Positions 41,585 to 52,850 of a stretch of DNA of 64,000 nt are shown one piece after another. The DNA is from Alteromonas macleodii. Its GTDB lineage: Bacteria; Pseudomonadota; Gammaproteobacteria; Enterobacterales; Alteromonadaceae. A program made the translations under genes and the position numbers. Every line of letters begins with the position of its first letter. The first letter of the stretch is position 1. A model generated the notes under the pieces. The model had not been told where the DNA came from, made no database searches, and saw only the letters and a program-made list of their open reading frames with translations. The DNA is taken from the NCBI RefSeq assembly GCF_903772925.1, contig NZ_LR812090.1, positions 344,593-408,592 of the forward strand, read 5' to 3'.

Positions 41585-41751
41585 AGTGATTTTCCTTGTA
41601 TTCGTTGTTATAAAGTGTGCTGTTTTTATGTTTCACTAACATAGCAAATCGGCAAGCGATAAGTAGTTGCGGCATACAAAGAATACGCGCAGCATCTTAC
41701 CTTTGGCAACTTATGAATAACGTGACATCAGAGAAAAAGGCAGGAATCAGT

Positions 41752-42492
41752 GTGAGTAACGACAGAGAAATAGGTGAAGCAACACAATTACCGTCGCTTT
41801 CAGTTCGTTCTTATGCCAGAAAAGCCCGTAGTCACGCACATCCTTTTTATCAGTTAGTATTGCCTGTAAACGGGCATATAGAAATAGCGCAAGACTATTT
41901 TACAGGCAGCGTCGGTGTAGGGGAGGGAGTGTGTATTGCGCCCCTCGAAGTACATAGTTTTAGTGCGAACGAAAATGCAAAGTTTGTGGTTGCCGACTTA
42001 CGTTCAGTACCAGTACAGTTGCAAGACAAACACAAGCCTATTTTCCAGGTTAATACCGCCCTTCAAGCTTTCTTAAGTTTTGTCGAAGTGCAGTTAACCA
42101 ATTACGCTTTTTACGGGCACGATGAAATGACTGCGTTATTTCAGGTATTGCTGGCAAAAAGTGAGGTGGGCGCGGGAGCAGACAAGCGAATCACCCAAGT
42201 AATAAGCCACATACATGGTGACTTAGGGGCATCGCATACGTTGCAGTTGCTTTCAGAGATGGCCTGTATGGGAACCACACAGTTCAAAACTCGGTTTAAA
42301 CAAGCCACTGGGCTTAGCTTACGTGATTACCTAGTGAAGATAAGGATGGAGAAAGCCAAAGCGCTGCTTAGAAATACCGATACGCCTATGTCGAGCATAG
42401 CTCAAACCACGGGTTATGAAGACGTTGCGGCATTCAGCCGTCGGTTTAAAACGTATTTCGGGCAACCACCAAAGACTTTTAAGAGAAAGTGA
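41752..42492 (+). CDS. AraC-family transcriptional regulator
   Basis: A 246-aa regulator from GTG 41752, chosen because AGGA lies 6 nt upstream. ATG 41713 (13 codons further) is an alternative without a ribosome binding site. An N-terminal cupin-like sensing domain (HAHPFYQLVLPVNGHIEIA..CIAPLEVHSF) precedes a two-helix-turn-helix AraC domain with LQLLSEMACMGTTQFKTRF and SIAQTTGYEDVAAFSRRFK, ending YFGQPPKTFKRK. The ligand is unknown. Adjacent, divergent yedI is a candidate target. Confidence 0.88.
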   Translation: MSNDREIGEATQLPSLSVRSYARKARSHAHPFYQLVLPVNGHIEIAQDYFTGSVGVGEGVCIAPLEVHSFSANENAKFVVADLRSVPVQLQDKHKPIFQVNTALQAFLSFVEVQLTNYAFYGHDEMTALFQVLLAKSEVGAGADKRITQVISHIHGDLGASHTLQLLSEMACMGTTQFKTRFKQATGLSLRDYLVKIRMEKAKALLRNTDTPMSSIAQTTGYEDVAAFSRRFKTYFGQPPKTFKRK

Positions 42493-42564
42493 TACGCCTT
42501 GCTAAAGGGGAGCTCTCGTTAGCTACGGACTACTATAAAAAAGCAAAGCAATAATCAACACGCT

Positions 42565-43988
<1,424 letters not shown>

Positions 43989-44020
43989 GCCACAACGATA
44001 TATTTGCGGAGAAAACCATA

Positions 44021-45268
44021 ATGGAAATCACTTTTGAACTTGGGTATGCGCTAGATACCTTTTATTTTCTAATCTGCGGTGCACTGGTTATGTGGATGGC
44101 TGCAGGTTTTGCGATGCTTGAAGCTGGTCTAGTTCGAGCGAAAAACACCACAGAAATTCTAACTAAAAACGTGGCACTATTTGCAATTGCTTGCACCATG
44201 TACATGATCTGCGGCTACGGAATTATGTATGGCGGTGGCGACTGGGGTCCATTCCTAAGCGGTATCATGGCTGATGGCGCTACAGGTGTAGCTGAAGAAC
44301 CAGCAACATATGCACCTTCTGCTGACTTCTTCTTCCAAGTAGTATTTGTTGCAACAGCAATGTCTATTGTATCTGGTGCGGTTGCTGAGCGTATGAAGCT
44401 TTGGGCATTCCTAGCGTTTGCAGTTGTCATGACGGGCTTCATCTATCCAATGGAAGGTGCTTGGACATGGGGCGGCGAAGCCGTATTCGGTATGTATACA
44501 CTAGGAGACCTAGGTTTCTCTGACTTTGCTGGCTCTGGTATTGTTCACATGGCTGGTGCAGCTGCTGCTCTTGCTGGTGTTCTTGTGCTTGGTGCTCGTA
44601 AGGGTAAATACACTGCTGACGGTAAAGTAAACGCGATTCCAGGTGCAAACTTACCGCTTGCAACTTTAGGTACATTTATCCTTTGGATGGGTTGGTTTGG
44701 CTTCAACGGCGGTTCAGTACTGGCTACTGCAACTGTTGAAAGTGCAAACTCAGTAGCTATTGTATTTATGAACACGAATGCTGCAGCTGCTGGTGGTGCA
44801 ATTGCTGCACTTATCGTAGCACGCATTCTATTCGGTAAAGCTGACCTAACTATGGTTCTTAACGGTGCGCTGGCAGGTCTTGTAGCTATTACAGCAGAGC
44901 CTTCAACACCTACTCCACTAGAAGCAACGCTGTTCGGCGGCCTTGGTGGTATTTTAGTAGTGCTAAGCATTGTTACGCTAGACAAGCTTAAGATTGACGA
45001 TCCAGTGGGCGCAATTTCAGTTCACGGTGTGGTAGGTCTTCTAGGTCTAATCCTTGTACCTTTCACAAATGACGGTTCAAGCATCTCTGGTCAGCTTATT
45101 GGCGCCGCGACTATCTTTGTATGGGTATTCGTAGTAAGCCTAGTGGTATGGCTAGTGATTAAAGCGGTAATGGGTGTACGTGTGAGCGAAGAAGAAGAGT
45201 TCGACGGCGTAGACATGAGCGAGTGTGGTCTGGAAGCATACCCAGACTTTACAAGCGGCCGCTCGTAA
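44021..45268 (+). CDS. amtB: ammonium transporter
   Basis: A 415-aa Amt/Rh channel with 11 membrane helices. The pore histidine pair is probably H176 (SGIVHMAGAAAAL) and H335 (ISVHGVVGLLG). The family motif WMGWFGFNGGS is present. It begins directly at the first pore helix (MEITFELGYALDTFYFLICG) with no cleavable signal peptide, unlike E. coli AmtB. GGAG lies before the ATG. It is cotranscribed with glnK under likely NtrC/sigma-54 control and ends in a strong terminator. Confidence 0.95.
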   Translation: MEITFELGYALDTFYFLICGALVMWMAAGFAMLEAGLVRAKNTTEILTKNVALFAIACTMYMICGYGIMYGGGDWGPFLSGIMADGATGVAEEPATYAPSADFFFQVVFVATAMSIVSGAVAERMKLWAFLAFAVVMTGFIYPMEGAWTWGGEAVFGMYTLGDLGFSDFAGSGIVHMAGAAAALAGVLVLGARKGKYTADGKVNAIPGANLPLATLGTFILWMGWFGFNGGSVLATATVESANSVAIVFMNTNAAAAGGAIAALIVARILFGKADLTMVLNGALAGLVAITAEPSTPTPLEATLFGGLGGILVVLSIVTLDKLKIDDPVGAISVHGVVGLLGLILVPFTNDGSSISGQLIGAATIFVWVFVVSLVVWLVIKAVMGVRVSEEEEFDGVDMSECGLEAYPDFTSGRS

Positions 45269-45323
45269 GAGAGTCTCGATTAGGCAAATGAAATAACAAT
45301 AATAATGCCTTATTACTTCGTTT

Positions 45324-45349
45324 AAGCCCCGCAGTTGCGGGGCTTTTTT
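45324..45349 (+). terminator. glnK-amtB terminator
   Basis: Stem GCCCCGC / GCGGGGC (45326-45332 with 45337-45343), an AGTT loop, then six T. Confidence 0.93.
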
Positions 45350-45487
45350 CTTTTAAAGTCATGTACTTTTTAGTTGCTATAAGACTAAAGAAAAGGCCCT
45401 AGGCGTAATGTGACAATAACGCTACACTATGTTTTAAAGGGTTTAGGCTAGATTTATCAACGGCGACGTTTTTGTAAAAGGATAGTT

Positions 45488-47179
45488 ATGACTGTAAGTG
45501 TGCGACTACTACCTTTGATATTGGCTTTTTTCAGTATCAATTGTTTGGGCTATGACAGAATAACGGGGCAACCCTTTGCAAGTCGCTCAGAAGTTATTGC
45601 AAAGAACGGCATGGCGGCCACTAGCCAACCATTAGCCACGCAAGTGGCTTTGGATATTTTAAAACAAGGTGGTAGCGCGGTTGACGCAGCCATTGCGGCC
45701 AACGCCATGTTGGGGTTGGTTGAGCCAACAGGCAGCGGTATTGGCGGCGACTTATTTGCCATTGTGTGGGATGCAAAAGAAGAAAAGCTGGTAGGTTTAA
45801 ATGCCTCTGGCCGCTCGCCAAGACAGCTAACCAAAAAGGTCTTTGCTGAACGCGGTCTTCATCAAATACCCAAATTTGGTCCTCTGCCCGTATCTGTCCC
45901 TGGTGCTGTAGACGGCTGGTTTGCGCTACACGAGAAGTTTGGCAAACTGCCTATGTCAGCGTTGCTCACGCCATCTATCAAATATGCCCGTGAAGGCTTT
46001 CCGGTTTCCGAGGTCATTGCCTACTACTGGCAGATGAATCAAGAACGAATTGGCCATTACGATGGCTTTGCTGAGACCTTTCTTATCAATGGTAAGGTAC
46101 CGCAGAAGGGTGACATTTTTAAAAACCCCGGGTTAGCCGTGACCTATGAAAAGATAGCAACTGGGGGGCGTGATGCCTTTTATAAAGGGGATATCGCCCG
46201 TACTATCGATGCTTATATGAAGTCCCAAGGGGGCTTTTTGTCATACCAGGATTTATCTTCACATACCTCTGAGTGGGTAGAGCCTGTTTCCGCTAACTAC
46301 CGCGGCTACGATGTATGGGAGCTTCCGCCAAACGGGCAAGGCATCGCAGCACTACAGATTCTTAATGTGCTAGAACGTTACGATATCGAAGGAATGGGGT
46401 TTAATTCAGCTGACTACATACATACCTTTGTTGAAGCCAAAAAACTTGCCTTTGAAGACCGCGCTAAGTTCTACGCTGATCCAGATTTTAATGAGATTCC
46501 CGTCGATTGGCTGATTTCAAAAGAGTATGCCGCTGAGCGCCAAAAGCTGATTGACAGCGAACGCGCTGCAAATCGTGTTGATGCGGGCATTTATGAAGGA
46601 GATACCATTTACCTTACCGTTGCTGATAAAGAGGGTAACATGGTGTCTTTGATTCAAAGCAACTATCGCGGCATGGGGTCAGGAATGACGCCGCCTGGAC
46701 TTGGTTTTATTCTTCAAAATAGAGGCGAGATGTTTACGCTTGAAGAAGGGCACTTTAACGAGTACCGCCCAGGCAAGCGTCCTTTCCACACTATTATTCC
46801 TGCTTTCGTAACAAGAAACGGCAACCCCGTAATGAGCTTTGGGGTGATGGGCGGCGGGACACAGCCGCAAATGCACGCACAAATTATTGTGAATATTCTC
46901 GACTTCGGTATGAATTTACAAGAAGCGGGAGATGCTCCCCGCATACTGCACAGTGGTTCAAGTAGCCCAACTGGGGCGCTTATGACCGATGGCGGCTATG
47001 TGAGCTTAGAGTCTGGCTTTAGTGAAACCGTTCAACGAGAGCTCATGGAGCGAGGGCATAAGCTACAGCGCGTTGTAGGCGCATTTGGCGGTTACCAAGC
47101 CATTGCTTGGGATGAGCAAAAAGGTGTCTATTTTGGCGCGTCAGAAACGCGAAAAGATGGACAAGCAGCGGGCTATTAA
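45488..47179 (+). CDS. gamma-glutamyltransferase-family protein
   Basis: A 563-aa Ntn-hydrolase precursor of the GGT family, with a signal peptide (about 1-20). It should self-cleave before a threonine to give two subunits. The likely nucleophile is T373 in EGDTIYLTVADKEGNMVSLIQ. Classical GGTs have TTH-x-S-V-D here; this one has T-I-Y-L-T. That pattern recalls the YwrD subgroup, whose substrates are less well defined. Other family motifs are present: GGSAVDAAIAANAMLGLVEP in part, GSGIGGDLFAIVWD and PNGQGIAALQILN. Substrate may differ from glutathione. It stands alone. Confidence 0.85.
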   Translation: MTVSVRLLPLILAFFSINCLGYDRITGQPFASRSEVIAKNGMAATSQPLATQVALDILKQGGSAVDAAIAANAMLGLVEPTGSGIGGDLFAIVWDAKEEKLVGLNASGRSPRQLTKKVFAERGLHQIPKFGPLPVSVPGAVDGWFALHEKFGKLPMSALLTPSIKYAREGFPVSEVIAYYWQMNQERIGHYDGFAETFLINGKVPQKGDIFKNPGLAVTYEKIATGGRDAFYKGDIARTIDAYMKSQGGFLSYQDLSSHTSEWVEPVSANYRGYDVWELPPNGQGIAALQILNVLERYDIEGMGFNSADYIHTFVEAKKLAFEDRAKFYADPDFNEIPVDWLISKEYAAERQKLIDSERAANRVDAGIYEGDTIYLTVADKEGNMVSLIQSNYRGMGSGMTPPGLGFILQNRGEMFTLEEGHFNEYRPGKRPFHTIIPAFVTRNGNPVMSFGVMGGGTQPQMHAQIIVNILDFGMNLQEAGDAPRILHSGSSSPTGALMTDGGYVSLESGFSETVQRELMERGHKLQRVVGAFGGYQAIAWDEQKGVYFGASETRKDGQAAGY

Positions 47180-47361
47180 GCACACTAGAGTAAATATTAA
47201 GCGATAGATTATCTGCTCAATAAAACTTAGCTTCACTTGAAAAGGTTTTTAAGTTTGAAGTAGTTGCTACAATTGATAAAAAGGTTCGCAATACAAAGCG
47301 TGACGAATGTTCGTCAGCAGCGAAGCGTCATAGTAAGACGTTAATAACAAAAAGAGCGGCA

Positions 47362-48288
47362 ATGACACAACCACAAAAAGGCCTCTGCGCTGAGCCCAAC
47401 TTACATGCACAGTATTTGTTACTGAACGTAATTGACGATGATAGCCAAGCCGTGCGCGCAAAATTGTCTCGCGTGCTGGATATTTTTGAGCACTTCGAAA
47501 ATGAGCATTACGAGGCTATGGTTACAGGAGTAGTAGCCATAGGTACTGGTTATTGGGCAGAAGTCTATCCGGGTTTGATACCCATTGAACTTGCCCCCTT
47601 TCCCGATATGCAGTGCGAAGACCGAAGTGCGCCCACCATGCCTTGTGATCTCTTTATTCAAATTCGCGCTGATAGGCTAGATATCTGCCACGCCGTTGGC
47701 ATTGAAGTGATGGACCTATTGCGCATTCACGTAGAGCTTGTTGAACAGATAAGAGGGTTTAGATATTTAGATGGGCGTGACCTCAATGGGTATCTTTATG
47801 GCGCGGATAACCCTCGTGGCATGAAGCGCAGAAAGGTGGGGATTATCGGAGAAGATGACCCTGATTTTAGCGGTGGCAGCTATGTTCACGTCCAGCGTTA
47901 TCGCCACGATTTAAGGCGCTGGAACAGCCTGTCTAGCCGCCAGCAAGAGCAGGTTATGGGCACAACGCAAGAGCATAACTTAGTCAGCAGTGAGCAGTCA
48001 GAGTCGTCACATAATGTCAGAGCAAGTACGGTTGCCCCTGATGGCGATGAACCAAGACTAATAAAGCAAGGCATGCCTTACGGCGATATGATTTCCCAGG
48101 GGTTATTCTTTGTAAGTTGTAGTGCGAGCGCGCGGCCTTTTAAGCAAATGCTGCATAGTCAGATATACGGCAACGGAGAAGGCGACTACGACCGCTGGCT
48201 AGATTTCACCAGTGCCGAAACAGGTGCTGCTTTCTTTGCACCCTCTGTGACATTTATTCGGCAACAAGCGAAGCTTTCGGAAAACTGA
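47362..48288 (+). CDS. DyP-type peroxidase (YfeX-like) with altered distal haem pocket
   Basis: A 308-aa protein of the class B DyP/YfeX family. FRYLDGRDLNG and SSHNVRASTVAPDG (proximal haem ligand probably H217) align with family members, as does MPYG near 238. From memory, the family's catalytic GF(V/I)DGTENP reads GYLYGADNP here (143-151), replacing the distal Asp by Y146. The distal Arg-x-Asn/Ser-Met-Pro reads KQGMP, replacing Arg by K235. It may bind haem but have weak or no classical peroxidase activity. No signal peptide and no encapsulin gene nearby. Confidence 0.83.
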   Translation: MTQPQKGLCAEPNLHAQYLLLNVIDDDSQAVRAKLSRVLDIFEHFENEHYEAMVTGVVAIGTGYWAEVYPGLIPIELAPFPDMQCEDRSAPTMPCDLFIQIRADRLDICHAVGIEVMDLLRIHVELVEQIRGFRYLDGRDLNGYLYGADNPRGMKRRKVGIIGEDDPDFSGGSYVHVQRYRHDLRRWNSLSSRQQEQVMGTTQEHNLVSSEQSESSHNVRASTVAPDGDEPRLIKQGMPYGDMISQGLFFVSCSASARPFKQMLHSQIYGNGEGDYDRWLDFTSAETGAAFFAPSVTFIRQQAKLSEN

Positions 48289-48375
48289 GAGTGTTGAGTT
48301 AATGCCCATCTTCATTAGAAGCTGGAATACATCCATCAGGATGTTAGTCGCTTGAAGGTGTTAGCGCGATAAATA

Positions 48376-49452
48376 CTATAGGACCAAAGCACCGTCCCAG
48401 TCAGAGGCAAGATCTAAGTTTTTGTAGATACGGCACACATCCAGGTGGTGATGTACAAGTGAATCATTGGGGCTTATTGCTAAGGCTGTTTCAAAGTATG
48501 CAATAGATTCATCCCATTGCTGATTAATTCTACATGCCAAACCCGCGGCTATTTTCGTTTGCACCGCAAGTTTCTTTTCCTGCTCTTTTTCTGGCAGGTG
48601 GCTGAGAATTTCGTATATCTCTATTGGGGCTTTTCGCCCTTTAACTCGAACCCAGTCAAGTAGGCGGGTTCTAAGAGAATCGTTAGGGCCGATAATTTGA
48701 AGCACCTGAGCACTCACAATAATGTCGGCTTGATACTTAGGCGTTAGAGCTTCTAGTCGAGAGGCTATATTTACACTATCGCCTATAACTGTGGTATCCA
48801 TTCTATCTTCCGAGCCCACGGTCCCCATAATGACTTGGCCGAAATGAATACCTATCCCCATATTTATAGCTTCGTAATCGCAGTTTTTCCGATGTCCGTT
48901 ATAAATCGTTAATGCCTTACGTAAATCTAATGCAGCTTGTACCGCATCCAATGCTTTTTCTTTAGGCGTGCCACCTTGATGGTCGAATAACGCCATGATG
49001 CCGTCACCCATAAACTTGTCGATAAAACCTCGGTTTTGGTGAATAGGGTCATTCATTCGCGTGAAATACGAATTGAGGAAGTTCATCAATTCTTGTGGGG
49101 TGATACGCTCGGAAAAACCTGCAAAGCCACGAATATCACAAAACATGATGGCCACATCGTTTTCAGCAGCATAGCCAAGCTCCAATGAATCTACATCGGT
49201 GGTAGCCATATGTTCTACGAACTGGCGTGGTACAAATTTCTGGAAAGTTTGGGTAAGTTTTAAGGCTTCATCAGCAGCGGCCTGAAACCGGGCTTCGTCT
49301 GCAGCCTGCAGTGTTGCTTCATACTTACTCGTGTTGCGGGATAGGGCCGTTCTAAGTCGATACTTGAAGCGCCTGCTTCGCCTTACATAAAGAATACTGA
49401 TAACAGTGCTATAAACAGTAAGTGCAACAAGCGCGCTTATTTGCCAGTCCAT
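48376..49452 (-). CDS. membrane-anchored class III adenylate/guanylate cyclase
   Basis: A 358-aa protein with an N-terminal TM (about 4-23), a short coiled-coil linker (about 45-75), a class III cyclase domain (95-290) and a C-terminal TPR-like stretch (305-345). The metal-binding aspartates are D106 in MFCDIRGF and D150 in DKFMGDGIMALF. The base-selecting pair is K146 and T221 (TTVIGDSVN), the pattern of class IIIb adenylate cyclases. N228 and R232 complete the site. All catalytic residues are intact, so it should make cAMP. The signal it senses is unknown. Confidence 0.88.
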   Translation of the reverse strand: MDWQISALVALTVYSTVISILYVRRSRRFKYRLRTALSRNTSKYEATLQAADEARFQAAADEALKLTQTFQKFVPRQFVEHMATTDVDSLELGYAAENDVAIMFCDIRGFAGFSERITPQELMNFLNSYFTRMNDPIHQNRGFIDKFMGDGIMALFDHQGGTPKEKALDAVQAALDLRKALTIYNGHRKNCDYEAINMGIGIHFGQVIMGTVGSEDRMDTTVIGDSVNIASRLEALTPKYQADIIVSAQVLQIIGPNDSLRTRLLDWVRVKGRKAPIEIYEILSHLPEKEQEKKLAVQTKIAAGLACRINQQWDESIAYFETALAISPNDSLVHHHLDVCRIYKNLDLASDWDGALVL

Positions 49453-49618
49453 TGTTAATTACACCTTTTAATTTCCTACAGAAAAACAGCAAAAATGCGG
49501 TTAATAATTATGCTGCCAAGAAAGTATAAAGGATAATTCGGCGTTAACACATTACTTTTGATTACATTTACAAAGAGTGTTAGCGCCGATTTTTAATAAA
49601 CGGTAAGGGGCAATTAAC

Positions 49619-50899
49619 TTATAGGGTTGAGAACACTTTATCTGCCGCAGCCAATGTTTTTTCAATGACCTCAGCATCGTGTGCTTTCGAGACAAAACCA
49701 GCTTCATAGGAAGCGGGAGCCAAATAAACCCCTTGTTCTAACATACCGTGATAAAACTTATTGAATTGCTCGGTATTACAGTTAATCGCCTGCTTGTAGT
49801 TAGTGACTTTCTCTACGTCTGTAAAGAATATCCCAAACATACTGCCAGCAATATTAGTAGTTAGGCTAATATTGTGTTTGTCTGCTAGTGCCTGAAATCC
49901 ATCAACGAGTTTTTGTGTATTCTCAAAGATAGAATCGTAAAGACCAGGCTGTTTGATTTGGGTTAACGCAGCAAGTCCTGCCGCCATAGCCACAGGGTTA
50001 CCGGAAAGTGTACCGGCTTGGTAGATAGGGCCGGTTGGAGCAATATGAGTAATGATGTCGCGGCGACCACCGAAACAGCCCACAGGCATACCGCCACCGA
50101 TAACTTTACCCAAGCAAGTTAGGTCTGGTTTAACCTTGTAGCGTTCCTGAGCTCCGCCGCGAGATACGCGGAACCCTGTCATTACTTCATCAAAAATAAG
50201 TACGCTGCCGTACTCATTGCAGATAGCGCGAAGCCCTTCAAGAAAACCTTCCACCGGTGGGATACAGTTCATGTTGCCAGCGACTGGCTCAACAATTATA
50301 CATGCAATATCATCGCCGTGGGCTTCAAAAATTTCTTTTACGCTATCTAGGTTATTGTATTCAACCGTTAGCGTATGCTCGGCTACGTTGGAAGGTACGC
50401 CCGGAGAGCTAGGCACACCAAGGGTTAATGCGCCAGAGCCTGCTTTCACTAAAAGTGAATCGGCATGACCGTGATAGCAGCCTTCAAACTTAACGATTTT
50501 GTTGCGGCTAGTGTAGCCGCGAGCTAGTCGAATGGCTGACATGGTGGCTTCTGTGCCAGAGTTAACCATGCGTACCATCTCCATAGATGGCACCAACTCG
50601 CTAACAAGTTCGGCCATGATCACTTCCGCTTCGGTTGGCGCACCGAATGAAAGGCCGCTGTATGATGCTTCAATCACTGCTTCGCGGATTTTTGCATTGT
50701 TATGACCTAGTACCATCGGCCCCCAAGACTGGATGTAGTCAATGTATTGCTTACCATCCGCATCCCACATATAAGCGCCGTCAGCTTTGGTAATGAAGCG
50801 GGGTGTGCCGCCTACGGCTTTAAATGCGCGAACAGGTGAGTTTACGCCACCAGGAATGGTTTTTTGGGCGCGGGTAAATAGGGCTTCAGATTTTTGCAT
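49619..50899 (-). CDS. hemL: glutamate-1-semialdehyde 2,1-aminomutase
   Basis: PLP enzyme of 426 aa that converts glutamate-1-semialdehyde to 5-aminolevulinate in the C5 haem pathway. K265 in [12 protein letters not shown] is the PLP lysine, at the same number as in E. coli. The start is ATG 50899 ([18 protein letters not shown]), which matches the family N terminus. Upstream in-frame codons would add unrelated residues. The gene begins 4 nt after the pyrB stop, with its ribosome binding region inside the pyrB end, so the two are likely coupled. Confidence 0.95.
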   Translation of the reverse strand: MQKSEALFTRAQKTIPGGVNSPVRAFKAVGGTPRFITKADGAYMWDADGKQYIDYIQSWGPMVLGHNNAKIREAVIEASYSGLSFGAPTEAEVIMAELVSELVPSMEMVRMVNSGTEATMSAIRLARGYTSRNKIVKFEGCYHGHADSLLVKAGSGALTLGVPSSPGVPSNVAEHTLTVEYNNLDSVKEIFEAHGDDIACIIVEPVAGNMNCIPPVEGFLEGLRAICNEYGSVLIFDEVMTGFRVSRGGAQERYKVKPDLTCLGKVIGGGMPVGCFGGRRDIITHIAPTGPIYQAGTLSGNPVAMAAGLAALTQIKQPGLYDSIFENTQKLVDGFQALADKHNISLTTNIAGSMFGIFFTDVEKVTNYKQAINCNTEQFNKFYHGMLEQGVYLAPASYEAGFVSKAHDAEVIEKTLAAADKVFSTL

Positions 50900-50903
50900 G
50901 TAA

Positions 50904-51917
50904 TTACTTACTCTTATTGCTGTACCAAACGACATCGCGCTCGTATTTGGTCAGAAGGTTCTCTACACCAAGCGTTAGCGCAAACAGAGCCATCCTTACA
51001 AGCACACCATTGTCGGTTTGCCTAAAGATAGCGAGGTTTGGGTTAAGGTTTAGATCGTTATCTAATTCGTTGGCTTCCATACGTGAGTCACGAGGAAGTG
51101 GATGCATAATAACGGTCTTCGACTGAAAGTGTTTTGTGTAAATCGACTGATTTAAGCGGAACTTACCTCGGTATTTGTTCGCTTCTTCTTGAGAAGGGAA
51201 GCGCTCTTCTTGAATGCGAGTCTGGTAGCATATATCCGCATCCATATTTCCTTCGAGCGTATCGGTAATAGTAAGCTGGTGTCCAGCGTTCTCAATTGCA
51301 TCAATAACTGGCTGAGGCATGGCCAGCTCTTTCGGGGATATCAGCGTGAAGCGAATATTCTTAAACAGGCATAATAGGCGTGATAAAGAGTGTACCGTTC
51401 GGCCGTATCGCAGGTCGCCAATCATTGCGATGTGTAAACCATCAACGCCGTGGCCGTTGTACTCAAGTTCACGTTTAATGGTAAATAGGTCTAACAGTGC
51501 TTGTGTGGGGTGCTCGTTTGCGCCGTCACCCCCATTAATTACAGGCACTCGACTACCTTCTGCAAACTCAGCGACGGAGCCGGCTGCAGGGTGTCGCATG
51601 GCGATAATATCAGAGTAGCCGCTGAGCACTCGGGCAGTATCATAAAGCGATTCGCCTTTAGCAAGTGCAGAGCTAGACATACCGGTAGTTTCTCTTACTT
51701 CGCCGCCTAAAAGGTTAAAAGCGGTACCAAAGCTCACGCGGGTACGCGTACTTGGTTCGAAGAACAGATTTCCGAGAATAGCGCCGTCTAGTACGGTAGT
51801 GCGCTTTTGCCGCTTCGCATAAGGCTTCATGGAATTGGCGACTGAGAAGACTTTCTCAATGGCCTCGCGATCAAATTGATCAACCGAAAGAATGTGGTTA
51901 CCCGTAAAGTCAGACAT
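50904..51917 (-). CDS. pyrB: aspartate carbamoyltransferase
   Basis: A 337-aa catalytic chain that joins carbamoyl phosphate and aspartate in pyrimidine synthesis. Motifs are [12 protein letters not shown] (carbamoyl-phosphate site), [15 protein letters not shown] and [10 protein letters not shown]. No pyrI gene for a regulatory chain is adjacent. At about 337 aa it is longer than E. coli PyrB (311). ATG 51917 ([15 protein letters not shown]) is taken as the start; in-frame ATG 51932 and TTG 51935 are alternatives. It is followed at once by hemL. Confidence 0.93.
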   Translation of the reverse strand: MSDFTGNHILSVDQFDREAIEKVFSVANSMKPYAKRQKRTTVLDGAILGNLFFEPSTRTRVSFGTAFNLLGGEVRETTGMSSSALAKGESLYDTARVLSGYSDIIAMRHPAAGSVAEFAEGSRVPVINGGDGANEHPTQALLDLFTIKRELEYNGHGVDGLHIAMIGDLRYGRTVHSLSRLLCLFKNIRFTLISPKELAMPQPVIDAIENAGHQLTITDTLEGNMDADICYQTRIQEERFPSQEEANKYRGKFRLNQSIYTKHFQSKTVIMHPLPRDSRMEANELDNDLNLNPNLAIFRQTDNGVLVRMALFALTLGVENLLTKYERDVVWYSNKSK

Positions 51918-52067
51918 GCGCTTCTCAATCATCAACGAAAACGCCGCTAGTTTATAATACCGCAGGTGTTAAGTCATTAGGCCAAGGTTAATCTTGCTTT
52001 ACGTTTTTGCCAGTTTGACCAACTGGTTAAATGGTATTTGTGCTGTCTGAAATGGCCCGAACAATGT

Positions 52068-52733
52068 TCAGTTTTCACCACTTTGCTGCGTGTAATGAGT
52101 AAAAAGCAGCAGAATTTTTTCAGCGGCGCAATCAACATGCGCTGTGATTTCGTCCTCTGTCAGCGGAGACTGTATGCCGCATAACATCATGGTGTGGTAC
52201 TCACCTTTAAGTAGTGCGCAATAATCCACGGCTAACTGCTGCGCAACATCAGCACTTAAGCTACCTTGTCCAAATTTCTCTATCACTGTGCTAAGTGTGG
52301 CGAGTGATGCCTCAGGACCTGCTTGATAAAACAATGTGGCTACGTGGGGGCTATTTACTGCTTCGGCAATAATGACGCGAAATATTGCGATAGCTTCAGG
52401 GTCTTGTAATAGACGAACAAACTGACACCCCACTTTTTGCAAGCATTCAAACAGTGAAAGCGAGCCTAAGGAGGCGTCAATAAGCTGCTGAGTGTCGAGT
52501 TGATAAGAGCGGCATTTTGAAGAGATTGCGGCTTTGAACAGGGCATCTTTACTCTCAAAATGAGAGTAAACCGTTTGTTTAGATACTCCAGAGGCCTTAG
52601 CCACGGTGTCCATTGACGTACTAGCAAACCCTTCTTTTAAAAATAGGCAAGACGCAGCGTGTAATATGAGGTGATATTTTTCTTCACTTTTGGGACGGCC
52701 TTGCTTTTTGATGGTAGCCACGTACGTTCTCAC
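52068..52733 (-). CDS. TetR-family regulator of the adjacent RND pump
   Basis: A 221-aa TetR/AcrR repressor. The DNA-binding domain (about residues 18-64) has LKEGFASTSMDTVAKASGVSK and the recognition helix QTVYSHFESKDALF. The C-terminal ligand domain is divergent, as usual. GTG start; a second GTG 4 codons in is possible. It is divergent from the RND adaptor gene with a palindrome between them, so it probably represses itself and the pump until a ligand binds. Confidence 0.9.
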   Translation of the reverse strand: MRTYVATIKKQGRPKSEEKYHLILHAASCLFLKEGFASTSMDTVAKASGVSKQTVYSHFESKDALFKAAISSKCRSYQLDTQQLIDASLGSLSLFECLQKVGCQFVRLLQDPEAIAIFRVIIAEAVNSPHVATLFYQAGPEASLATLSTVIEKFGQGSLSADVAQQLAVDYCALLKGEYHTMMLCGIQSPLTEDEITAHVDCAAEKILLLFTHYTQQSGEN

Positions 52734-52769
52734 TTTATTGCAGAATATTTAAATATCAAACTGGACGGT

Positions 52770-52787
52770 CTAGTATTTATATACTAG
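52770..52787. promoter_or_regulatory. probable TetR operator
   Basis: Perfect inverted repeat CTAGTAT TTAT ATACTAG centred between the divergent regulator and pump genes. It overlaps possible -10 elements on both strands. A second AT-only palindrome, ATATTTAAATAT, is at 52745-52756. Confidence 0.65.
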
Positions 52788-52850
52788 CATAGCACAATAA
52801 GTATGCAAATATAGCCTAAAGCACACGCCGAATTGGTTAAAGGAACCGTT

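Noticed and set aside
48329..48344. Hairpin ACATCC ATCA GGATGT between the DyP and cyclase genes
   Set aside because: Only 6 bp and no T run on either strand, so not supported as a terminator.
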